Below, one piece after another: positions 14,550 through 26,500 of a stretch of DNA of 64,000 bases. The notes beneath the pieces were generated by a model. That model did not search any database, had not been told where the DNA came from, and saw nothing but the letters and a program-made list of their open reading frames with translations. Each line of letters starts with the position of its first letter. The stretch's first letter is position 1. The translations under genes and the position numbers were made by a program. The stretch comes from Lates calcarifer (Eukaryota; Chordata; Actinopteri; Centropomidae), in NCBI RefSeq assembly GCF_001640805.2, contig NC_066843.1:9945686-10009685 (forward strand), written 5' to 3'.

Positions 14550-16948
14550 TCATCCACAGGAAGAATAAAGATCAACAGGTCAGACCTGTGATATTCAACA
14601 GAAGCTAATGAGCAGTGTTTCATTTTAATGACCTGACTTTATATAGCCTCCCTTCTTGCCTGGCATTTGAGTTCTTAGCTAGCCAGGTAATTGCAAAGCT
14701 GTCACATTCCCACAGGCCAACCAAACACTGTCATAAGCATAGCTGGTAATCACAGTCCTTCCTTTTGTCTTTTATAATGGAATACTTACAATGTATTAAA
14801 AAATCATCTGGATGAGCGTAAAGGTTAAATCCCACAAGAATGTATCTGAGGGGAGTTAATTTGTTCATCATCACTTAGAGACTCATAGCAAGGCTAAATA
14901 TGATAAGCATGATCCCCAGAATGATATTCATCCAATTAAGGGAATCTTTGTTATACTGTATATATTAACTGCAGGAAAAATACTTCCTTGTTCTTTCTCC
15001 TTAGTATCCTCAAGCCCCTTCCAATAATGAATAGTTTGCCTAGTGAGGATTACACATGTTGATAATATTTCACTGCAGCTCAGCACAGAACCCTCTTCCC
15101 TCTTTTTAGTGCTTTAACATCTATGTTTTTCTGCTTATTTCTAAACAGCACAGAAACACAAGTGACTGTTTGAGTCTCTAAGTACCGTGGGGAAAATTGG
15201 AAACTTGTATTTGTTAGACAGTATCCAATGTCAGTAATGGGGTCAGGAGGTGCTGCTTACACAAAGGGGTAAACAACACAACTGAAAGTGAATCCTCATA
15301 TCTGAATTTTACAGAGCAACCAAGCAGATTCTGTATAAGTTTCCCATTATATTCCATTAACCTCAGAGAAATATCTTAGGGTCTATTTGTGATTTTTCTT
15401 ACCACACAAAAGTTCAGCAAATGTGCTAATAAATCATAATTATGGTATTTGCACTTTGCACTTGTCACCCAAATACTAGCAAACAGTAGCTTCGGGGGGA
15501 CAACATGTCAGAACTGTAACAAATGAAACAAACAACAAAGTCTGAATGTAACCCTTTCTTATTTACTGCTGTAAGATTTCACTCATCCAGTTAATTGACT
15601 GCATTTGTAAAAAAGACTCTAATTTTCCTTTGCCTACATCATAGTTGTCCTGCCTGCTTATAAGTAAAATGTCTGTTTTAATCATTGAGTGGTAAAAGTG
15701 TCCAAAAGCTTAAATTTTTATTTTATGACAGACCATATTGTCAATTTAGATTTTTTTTTTTTTTAACTAATCACTGTTATTTATTAAGAGATCAATAGAT
15801 CACAGATTACTCTACAATAATAACACTGGCAAACTCATTACTCTGTTCAGGTACTGTAATGAGCTGGATTATGAAGTAAATCAAACTGTGTTTTATAATA
15901 TGTGTTAACTGATTACTTCTAGAGATATAAACAGGGAGCAGAATCTTTGCAACCAATTACATCACCGAGCACAAATACATCACAGGAAACAAACTCAGCT
16001 CCACTTCACCTCCTCCATCTCCTGCCCACATGCTTCATCACCAAGTAATTATCAGGAAAGGTGGCAAACAAACATTATACCATGAGTAGGTGAGGATATC
16101 ATTGGCTGGCTGCTCTGTAGAGTCAAAGGCCAGATGAAGTTGTGATCGGAGGCTCAGCAAAAGGAAAACTCTGGATGTTGCAGGGTGACTCCCTGGTTCA
16201 ACTTTGACCTGTGTCTTTCACCATTGAATTCATTCATTGAATTCTGTTACTTTGCTGTATGACATCACAGTGATAAACCTGGGCAGAAAAATATAAAATA
16301 AACAGTCATGAGTCTGCCTTTGAGTTGGATAAAGTCAAATGTAGGGGAACTGCTGTGGCTAAAGATGACAAAGCATGACAGGACATCAGAATGTTGTAGT
16401 ACCTGCTGACACCAGGAAACAACCCACAGGCTTCTCTAATATCATCTACATGCAAGAAAGGGTTTCAAATTTAGTAAATATGGGGCAAACAACATTTGTA
16501 ATATTCACAATTGTGCCTCAAGTGGTCCGTGACACATTGTGGTTGTCAAATATGACAAATTCATCAGGTTGATTAAATTTTCCTCCAGTATTGCTTTAGC
16601 TGCTGAATGCTAATAGTGTCACCTCTTTGCAGATTATTTTGACTCTACTTCAGGCAATAAAATTCAACCAAGATTCATTAGGTTGTGGAAGTAGAAGATA
16701 AGACCCGCTCAGGCAACCAGAGGGGAAACAAATCTCTGTTTGCAAGCACCCAAACAAAGGTCAACAAGCACTGTGGCAAGTTGTCTGTTTGGATATGCTC
16801 CTCTGCTACTTGTAATAATCTCATATTTGAGTTTGTCATCTGCCAGCGGTCCATTCCACATGAGGACAGTTTTTCTCCTAAAAATGAAAAAGATAATTGC
16901 AACAAAACATAAGGCTGCACCTATACATTTGGTTTAATCTTTAAAATT

Positions 16949-16980
<32 letters not shown>

Positions 16981-17140
16981 TCATATCAGGTTGCAATAAT
17001 TATGGTTTTGTGAACAAACATAATATTCCATTCTTCCAAGTGAATAATGTAAAGACAAGAAAACAGTCCGCAGGTCTAGTGCATTCATGCATAGTAGTGC
17101 CTTGAACTAAATGCAAACACCATGCTAAACATGCTCACTT
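14550..17140. other. Gene desert, nothing recognised
   Basis: AT-rich sequence without long frames, with a T run at 15750-15765 and a TA microsatellite at 16951-16981. I see no exon with good splice sites. Confidence 0.55.
16951..16981. repeat. (TA)n microsatellite
   Basis: TATATTATATATATATATATATATATAT tract in AT-rich non-coding DNA, shown here only to mark the repeat. Confidence 0.9.
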
Positions 17141-17149
17141 TTATCCATA

Positions 17150-17346
17150 GGCCTCCCAGTTTTGCCTCTCATTCATCCATTCACATATACACACACCCAT
17201 ACACTGGTGCTAGCCTGACCATTAGGAACAATATAGGGGTTCAGTATCTTGTCTATGAAAACTTTGACATGTGGGCAGGAGGAGCTGGGGGATTGAACTC
17301 TTAAATCAATGATGACCCTCTCTACCTCTTGAGCCACTGCCACCTA
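17150..17346 (-). repeat. tRNA-derived SINE
   Basis: On the minus strand the head at 17346 reads GTGGCAGTGGCTCAAGAGG, which contains an A-box-like TGGCTCAAGAGG. About 35 bases on comes GAGTTCAATCC, a good B-box. This is the internal RNA polymerase III promoter arrangement of a tRNA gene, here with a decayed fold and followed by a non-tRNA body that I recognise as a frequent fish SINE (motifs GACATGTGGGCAGG and GGGTTCAGTATCTTG on the plus strand). It is not a functional tRNA gene. Confidence 0.6.
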
Positions 17347-17429
17347 TGGTCACCTTATTACAGTTGTAGTGCAGTTGAGGCTGATGGGAATGTCAATTAT
17401 TTGTTTGTATACTAAAATACTGGTAAAAC

Positions 17430-17745
17430 AAAAAAAAATTGACCTGATGATGGTGTCATATGAAAAGTCAGCAGATCACCAAAGTTGCTAAAATTCATCC
17501 TGCAGGTGAAATCAATGTCAAAATGTACAAAACTTTATGGCAATCAATCTACTAGTTGTTGATATAATCCACCTAATGGTGATACTATACAAGTCAGAGG
17601 ATCACCAAAAAGCATTTGGGTTAATCCTCTGGGGACCAAGAATGTCTGTAGAGAATTAAAAGGTAAGCTATCCAATAGTTGTTGAGATATTCCATTTCGA
17701 ACCACTGCCACTAGCATGAGTAAAAAATGCACATGGAGTGAGAGG
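17430..17745 (+). repeat. Dispersed percomorph repeat, copy 2 (opposite orientation)
   Basis: The plus strand reads AAACTTTATGGCAATCAATC, CAGAGGATCACCAAAAAGC, TCCTCTGGGGACCAAGAATG, and TCCAATAGTTGTTGAGATAT. These match, word for word with drift, the minus strand of the copy at 13945-14545. The two copies are therefore inverted with respect to each other, about 3 kb apart. Confidence 0.6.
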
Positions 17746-17749
17746 ATTT

Positions 17750-20700
17750 GAAGAATCAGCAGCTGAAATTGATTTGTGAAGGAATAAGGGGTGTTGAAAC
17801 TGACTAAAGGTCATATATAGGTCATGAAGGCAATTCCTGCAAATGCTAATAACTGCTGTACCGGTCAATGTGCTAGTAATGTATCAAAACTTGTCAAGAT
17901 AGGGTGAGATAGGACTGTTTACAAGAGGCCAGACAAGCATTCATGCGAAACCTTAATCCTGCAAATGTTATATTTCCATCAAGTCAGCAATCATTTCTTG
18001 GACAAAACTGAGTGACTGTTTAAGGGCTTGGTCAATTGAAAAAGCTAATTATTCCAACACTGGTAGGGTAAGCTTGACTGGAAAGTATGGTCAGAGTGAG
18101 GATAGAACCACAGCAGAGCTCAACATCCATAAAGCATCACGAGTACCCATATAACTGCTCCCTAGGTGGCAGGCAGTCTAAGCAGAAAGCCAGAAAGTTT
18201 GTGTGTGTGTATATTTGTGCTCACAAGTGAGTCATTGTTTACACCAGAGAAATCAGCCAATCTGACATCAAACACACAAAAAGCACTCCATTGTCTACAA
18301 ATTCAGATCAATAGGAAAAGAAAGTAGAGACAAGCTAAAGAAAGTAGACAGAAGACCAATAATCAAGAAAAGCCTATTGATTGTTCTGTTGCTGTTGTTT
18401 TTTTGTTGTTGTTGTTGTCATGTTTTATTGTGTTATTTTCTTTTCTATTTGTAGTGCAGGCTGTCCACATTCACTTTAGCTAATAGGCAAATGATTCACA
18501 TGCTGTTGTGTAAGAATCTTTTGATCTCTAGAAGAAGAATAATTTAAATCACCAAAATGGAAGGAAAACAGACAACGTTTGGAATACTGTGGAGGAATTC
18601 AACAGCAGCACAGCATTTTTTTGTTTTTTTTGTTTTTTTTTCATTTACTACTGTGAAATAATTGCTTTGAGGACAGATTCAGAGCAAAAAAAAGAAAAAA
18701 CAAAAACTATAAGTTAGCTCTTCATGCAATGTGGCAGCTTATGCAGCCCTCCTGCTCTATGACTGACCAGGGTACCAGAGTACAGTACAGTATGTCTACC
18801 CTGAGAGGCAGCTGGCTCGACAGGGAGAGAGGGAGGTGAGAAGTTTCTGTTGCTCGCCAACTGGTCTGACGTCCTTGTAAAAGACTCCAAGTAAGACTGA
18901 GTTCCTGAATATCACGTATGTCGTGGAGTTACCATGGTGATGACCCTGTGAAGTCAGGAGACCGCTGAAAGGATTTTGGCACATGTTTCATCACAGCAGA
19001 AATCTGTGGTGGTGCAATGTGTTGGGGCTAATTGTGAATGTTGAGGAAAACAAGGGTGCATCCTGGGGGCTCAGTAGGTTAAGACACACAATTTAGTATG
19101 TACAGGATTCAATGACAAGTTGTATAATATTACCTGCTCTCTCTTTATGCTGTCTGTCCTCTACAACAAAACCATAAAAAAGAACTATAACATATCATCA
19201 TGCCTGAAATTGTGCCATTTCTACTGCATTTGCAATATCAGAATGCAAGCTAAACCTCAACCTTGTAGAACTTAAACTTGTATTGTTCCTTAGAGCAAAT
19301 TCTCCTCTAATCAAGTAAAACAAATAGCACAAACCAGAATTTGTTCCATTATAAAGCTGACCAGTTCTAAATGAAGAATTGTGACTCACTCTTTGAAAAT
19401 ATTGACTTTTTTTTCACTCTCTGATGGGATGGCTCACTTGCTGTCAAGCTGTCTCTCAGTCAGGGTGACTGTTGAGGAGTGCAGCGTGAGAACTGCGAAT
19501 GAGAATATATTGGCTACAAAGGGAGATTGACAGGTGGGTCACTGAGAGTGGTTATGAAACCTAAATTGTGTGGCACCACAAGCAACTTCGGGTGAGCCAT
19601 CACACCTGCAGAAAATGTCTGGTGTGGACACATTTTGGATACAATGACTGGATTCCTTTAGTATAGGAAGATGTAAAGAAACATGTAAGCCATGAAACTT
19701 TGGTCCACTGTATGTACAGTACTGCCATCTACAGTACATGGAGTGATTACAGTAAATACAGTGGTAATATTACACTTATGCACAAACTTTAGGAAGCAAT
19801 GCATAAAGACACACAGATACATATCAATGTATGAGAATATAGGCATATCAAATAGTCTACATGGTGTCATTCACATAGTATCAAACCAATCTGCCCGAGT
19901 GCAAAGCAGATAACACAGGATATTACCAGGAAATTGCAGTCAAGCCCGTTTCTGATATATATTATATTCTCAGCATCAGTCTTTCATTTAGCTGATCCTG
20001 CCTCCTCACACCTTGCCAACACCTGCTCTAAACACAACCGAGGTGCAGTCACTAGGTGATCTTTGTATTTCTGAGGGGCAAGAGGTATCAGGATTAAATG
20101 ATGCTGCAAAGTGCTAAAATGGATTTATAAGAATCATTCTGAAGGCATAATTGTATTCCAAGGAGCAAGACGCAGCTTTGCTGATAAGGAGATGCCCCCA
20201 GCTATGATTTAGCAGTCAGTGTCAACCCATCATACAATATCTGTGAAACAGAGAGGGTGGAAGGTATAACATCTGGAAAGAGGATACAGACATTCACAGC
20301 AACAACATGTGCATGTCCATGTGTTCTTGTACAAAGTAACTTCTTTTTTTTTTTTTTTTCTTGAAAATTACATTCTGCTTAAATAATGTCTCCCACCAGG
20401 TTCTGGCTTTTAATGTGACACCTCTTAATGTGCAAATGAAACCTGAGACCTATTAGCATCAATCTACAGATAATCAGCTGCTAAAAGTAGAACTGTTAAA
20501 ATTATGACATCTTCAGTAAGTGAGGATCTTTGATGCTTTTAGAAATTGTTCACAGTGTCTAGGTTGCTCAAAATCCCCTAGATCCCCAACAATAATACAT
20601 AAAAAGGCAAATTTCTCTTTATGAATTAGGGATGTTCAGTGAGGAATGGGAAAGTGTCTGTCTTTGTTGAAGTCCCACTACTCATTTAGCCTTTAAGTTT

Positions 20701-23130
20701 GCCATTTTTTTAAACTGATCTGTGCATTTTAACATAACTAAATCTCAAGAGCCTCTCTCAAGAAGCAGATTAACTTGGCGATCCCTGACTGCTTTGTTTA
20801 TTACTCCCTCTCTCCACACCACTTGGCTCCTCTCCATTCATCTATATTTCCTTACTTCCCTCTATCATCCATCTTTTTCCTTTTGCACTTCATCAAATTA
20901 AGTAGAATTCTTCTAATTTACCCACACAGGAGCCAATCATTAATCACTATCCTCCATATCAGGCTGCTTCTATAGCCTGCTACTTCTATAGCCTGCTGCT
21001 TCAGGCTCCTAACACTGATGCCAACATCCAACAACCACCTGTCCAGCAGTATCAAGGACCAGCATCTGGAAGCAGAGCGGTAATTGGTCTAACATGAATG
21101 AAGATGAAGATTTACATTTCCATAACATCCACAACTATATCTTCTAAACTATCTAAATCTGACCCTGTTGTTGTTTTGATAATCAAATAAGGAGAGGAAT
21201 TCCAAAACCATGTAACACTGTCAGATCATGTTCTATGACTGAACGTTAGGCTAGAGTTTTACTTCAGCTGCAGCTGCCTATCAACTCACAGCAGTACAAT
21301 CATTTGGCACCTACTCATTTGTAATGAATGCCAGCTCAGGCTGATTCATCCTATATTACTGAGCGGCAAACAGTAGATCATCATTTAAGTAAGAGGTACT
21401 GAGATAGGGACTGGAGAGCTCATCTCGTCTGTTTCTACACATCGGTTAGCACCTGCTTTTTGATGTGCCAGACAAGGGCTCGTTGTGCCACCAAAGCAAA
21501 TAGGCAGGCTGAGTGAGTGCATCCTGGAGGGCCGATAACATGCAGATGCTCTGAACCCAATGCTTGTCATGGCCACAGCAAGAGAACCTGCAACATTTAA
21601 TGGCTGATAAAAATGTTCCAGCTGGGGCCTTTATATGACAATGAAACGAAAAGGTGCATGATACGTAGCTTTAATCAAATTCTCGTGATTGTAAAAGTAC
21701 ATCTAAAACATTCAGAGATTAGATAATTGATTTGACAAAATATTCATTCATGTTAACATCTTAAATTTCAAAGCCACTGAATGAATAAAATAAATTTAAA
21801 AAAAACTATGGTTATTGTGATGGTTTTAACAGTGTTTTTGGTGGCACTTGCTAACCAATTAGTATCCATTGCAGTCACACTGAATCCTTTAGACATGCAT
21901 GCATCTTTTGTATGACACTTGGTATCGTGACTATATCAAGTCCCTGTGATGACCAGTCTACAACCTCCTTATAACAGTAATTGAAGAAAAAACAAAGACA
22001 GCAGCAGAAGAAGAAGTAGAAAATACTCCTTTTACTGCACCTGACAAAACATCATCGCTATGCTGCTGACTGGCCGTTCATCATTTTGAAAGAGAAAATC
22101 ATTACAGGTAAAAAGAGCGGGAAAAAAATGGTACAATGCTATCATTGCCACTTTCAGAATCTCTTATCTTTTGCAGCCTGCAAATCAAAGCCCATTATCA
22201 CACTGTTGCTGTGAACATGTTTGTGTATTTCTGAGATCAGCTGCTCATATACTGATTGTGGGGGACACGGCCGACTGGCTCTAATGAAAGTGATTCTCAT
22301 CAAGCCCTCTATCTGCTCTCATAATGAGTGTCAAGAAATACACGTTAACCCTTGACCTTTCAGACAGAGAAAAGGGAAACTGTCACCATTTATCTTGCTA
22401 ACAAAGCCTGTCTTTGTCTGCCTGGGACACATTCAGCATCCGTGTCAGACAGAGGACGGCTGCTGCTCAGGTTTGGGCAATATCCTTCCCTTATGTTCTA
22501 TGATCTTTGATGTGTGATAACACATCAGACGTCTGTGCTATCCAGTGCTATAGCTGAGCCAAACACAGATGGCAATCTCTGACAACCATGAAGCCAAAAG
22601 GAGAATGCCCAGTGAGGACGTGTTTCTGCTGATATCAGTGTAGCAACAAAGACAAAATCAACAGTGTAGAACTTTAATATTGGGTGCTACTTACTATATA
22701 TACCACTAGCATGATGTAGACAAGTTTGCACTGCATATTACAGATAATGTCTAATATGCTGTGCTGTGAATTAATGATTTCCCAGCTTATCATTTAATGT
22801 GGTCTGATTATATTCGAGTATGTCTATAAAATAAGACTCTGAGGACATGTGAAGGTTTCAATAGTTTAAAATAAAAAGCATAAACAAACAAACATAATTG
22901 TATGAGGCCCAAACTGCCAGCAAGAAGCACATACCTATTAAGGAGCTGTGCTTTTGTATCTGAGTTTACTAATACGCCAAAGCTTCATAGATTAAAAAGC
23001 ACTACAAAACCAATAAGAGCAAAGAAAACTCATTTAGCCATCCCCGACTTATCAGACTGACATTTTGAGCGGCACACTTTGCCATTAATACCTCTCAGAG
23101 TATGGTGAGGAATGCTTTCATCGACACACT
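17750..23130. other. Gene desert, nothing recognised
   Basis: Contains a (TTG)n tract at about 18390-18418, T-rich tracts at 18617-18640 and 20343-20360, and a short local duplication (CTTCTATAGCCTGCT, about 20968 and 20984). No gene is supported. Confidence 0.55.
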
Positions 23131-23139
23131 GTTTTTCCA

Positions 23140-23500
23140 ACAAGTCCTCCAACCTAAGCAGTCGTATAGGTCATTTGTACCTACCCTCAGTTACAACCCA
23201 TAGAAGCCCACCAGCGGCAGGCACATGACCTTCATCGCCATGGTAACAATAATAAACATACAGTTATGGTTGTGGAACAGTCATGATTTGGTTGGATTAG
23301 GAAAATATTGTGGTGTGTGTTAAAGTAAGTATTTCCTCAAGGTTAACAAACCTTTGTTGTCATGGTTACAATAATAAATGCACAATAAACGTTGTGGTCA
23401 CGGATAGTGAAAGTTCTGTGTTTTGCTGACCTGTCCTGATCCCAACCTTCTCCTAACTCAGACTTTGTTGCTGCCTGCACAGTCGACTTAGGGGGTCATG
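23140..23500. repeat. Repeat-like block with an internal duplication
   Basis: CATGGTAACAATAATAAACA at about 23239 recurs, diverged, as CATGGTTACAATAATAAATG at about 23362, each followed by a GTTGTGG word. The right end (CCCAACCTTCTCCTAACTCA, then CAGTCGACTTAGGGGGTCAT) resembles a frequent fish dispersed repeat. The family is not assigned. Confidence 0.4.
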
Positions 23501-23509
23501 TCTGTTTTT

Positions 23510-26500
23510 TTTCTCTGAAGTTATGTTCTTTTTTCCTCTCCTTTTTTTTTTAACCTGCAGTCGTGCTGGTGTTACTGGTGTCTACGTATGACTGAAAGCA
23601 TGTAAATTTAACCTGTTGGCGAAGTTTTCTAATGATTCAATTTCCCTCATCTGTCAGGACAGTAAAGCTAGGAAGCTAGAGGAAAAGATGAAATGGAACA
23701 GGAATGGCAAGATGCAGTCATTGTTGTTAAGTAATTTTCCATGGTTACCATTACAGTTGGCCTGTAGGGCAAATATTGTTTATTTCATCAGCATACATGT
23801 TGGCAGATATGCAAAATAAACCATATTTGTGCATTTTCTTAATTACTGATATATTTTATAGGATTTGTTGTTTTTTACTTCTAGTTGTAATTATTAAAAT
23901 ATTAATTATCTTATATTAACAATGACAATTACCACTATTTTGTATCATTAGTTTGCATTACATCCTCTACATATATTGTATCTATATCACAACTCTTTAA
24001 TCATAATGATCAGATTTTAGGGATCTTGAAAATGTTTCCATGAAAAACAGTCAGCACCAGTCAATAAACTGCTAGTAGTCTTTTTTTACTCTCAGGCTTC
24101 GGACTCATGGAAGCACTGTGATTGACCCATCATGTGTCCATCTGTCTGTAACGGAGACATCCAACAGCCCACAGTGCAGAAAGAACATGTAGATAGCAAT
24201 ATCATCCCTCCCAAAACAGGCCTGACCACTATCCAAATGTCTACTGAAATCTAATGATTTCAATCTTTCTCAACAGGTATATTCTAGATATGCCCTCCAG
24301 CTCTCATTTTCAACTAAATTATGCCCAAGGCATCCAGAGATACTGAGTTTGGTCATGCAGAGCACTGCATGGAATATCTGCATAAAGTATATTATTTATC
24401 AGGCCATTAGAAAGATGGCGATGAGGATTATAATGGACTCTGGTGAAGACAACACATTAGTGTCTGGAGCACCACTTCACGGGGTTTAATTTTAGTGAGT
24501 TTTATTATTGTAACAGCTTTTTATTTCTCATTAAGAGAAAGTATCACCAGTCATCAGAGTCATCAGAGAGTTGTTACAGCTGTACTAAAATGCTGCATGC
24601 TGTCAAATTAAGTGTTTTGCTCTGCTTTTCGATTATAAGATAAGAGGGTAATCAATAACAATTTTATTTTTGGTTTGATGCTTGCACTTCAGTTCACTGC
24701 AAAACGTTACTCGATAAAAACAAAGATCTGAGTCCTTCTATGAATTTGGAGTAGGCACTCAAAAATGGGGTCACTGAATAGAAAGCAACCCTCAGTGGAT
24801 TGTTTATAAGATCTCTCAAAGTCTCAAAAAGGTATTGTGCTGTGATCAAATCATCAAACTATACACAGGTTTGAAAATAGTACCTATGTGGAGTGTTTGA
24901 CCATATGAGCAAAGGAGGGATGTTGCACACATTTCTGCCAACTGCAGTGGGCTGTAATTTGCCAATAAAAGGCAGAAATGTTCCCAAAAAAAAGAAAAGA
25001 AAAGCAGAGAGGAAAACTACAAGTGATGGTACAGTCATCTTAGAGATGATGAATTAACAAATAACGCTGTCTCTGAGTCCTTTCCTCTTTTAAGAGGAAC
25101 TCACCAAGGATGTCCCCTTCCACCTTTATTATTTGTCTCATCAATCAGTCCTCTGGCCATGCCCATCAGGAGTCACCATTTCATTTCTGGAGAAGCCTTA
25201 TGAGATACAAAGCATCTAACAAAGAACCTATTTTGTCATTTAGAGATGACCACTTGTTGGAATACACACAGTGTGCTTTGATGTATAACTTTGTTGATAA
25301 TATTACAAGATAATCATAAACGTAGTCTATGTACCCTCTTTTCTACAAAACCAACCCCCCTTTTTTAGGAATTCTATTTGCTGGATGAAGTCTGGCCTTT
25401 TGGCACTACATCTGCTGGACACTTGATTAATGTTGGCAAACATAGGTTACCCTCCCCCTCCCCCGAGCCTATTTCTTCTGACACCTTAATAAACTTTAAC
25501 ACAAACACACACAAACACATACACACATACATATATATATATAAATAGGAAGGCACAGCAAGATTTCTCTCCCAGCAGGAGCAACCTAATTGGTAATAAC
25601 ATGTTTGGGAGATGTAAAGACATGCCACCAAAGAGGTCACTCACAGAATTTCTTATTCTGCATGGACAAGGAAAAGTAGGGCACTGGTCCTGAGTCTCTT
25701 TAATTCTCAAAGCACATAACAGATTATGGATGAGTGTGAAATCCCCAAGGACTTTACCATGTTTTTATTCAAAGTCTGTACTTTAAAAAGACTTTAAAAA
25801 TATATGCAAATGAATTGTTTGCGACTCAATACTCAGAGTGGATGTTCCATTATGAATTTTACAACTGTAAAACATGTTACCTTTTGTACAAATGAGGCTC
25901 AGTTGAATATGATTTCAACCTACATGGGGATGACATTTTTTTTTTTTTTTAACCATACTAGCACAACAGCATAAATGTCAAAATACAGTAATACAGTCAA
26001 ATTTGGCAACTCTCAAACTGTCAAAACCTACTGCAGAATAATCCTTAACCCCAGTCACATCTCTTTTCATACACAACACCACATAAAAAAGCAAAGCAAA
26101 AGTGCCTTTTGACATTTAGAGAGTTTGGGTTTTTTCACCCTGGTTCTTGTAGATCTGAGATTGCGTTAGTATTCTGTTTGCAAAGAGAGGTTGAAGCATG
26201 TCTCTTTTCTTTTCAACTGCATCTGAATGGGTTGTTGGGTTAATATGAAAACCTTAGTGTTTAGACCCTTGATCAAAAGATGGACAGCTGCACACGAACC
26301 CTGAACCTGGAAAGCAGATCCACTCTGAATGCTCCAGTTGAGGGGGAGCACATTTTTTTGTTGAACAGCATAATTTGAAGTGTTACTGTTGCTGTTGAGG
26401 GGTAAGTGGGATCGGGGTGATGTGGGTCATATAATGAGAAGTGCCATGGAGGTTGATTACAAGAACACACAGCAGTGGGAAACCAAGTCGAAGTGGTTTC

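Noticed and set aside
17290..17346. Possible tRNA gene on the minus strand
   Set aside because: A and B boxes are present but the cloverleaf is not kept and a SINE body follows; it is a SINE head.
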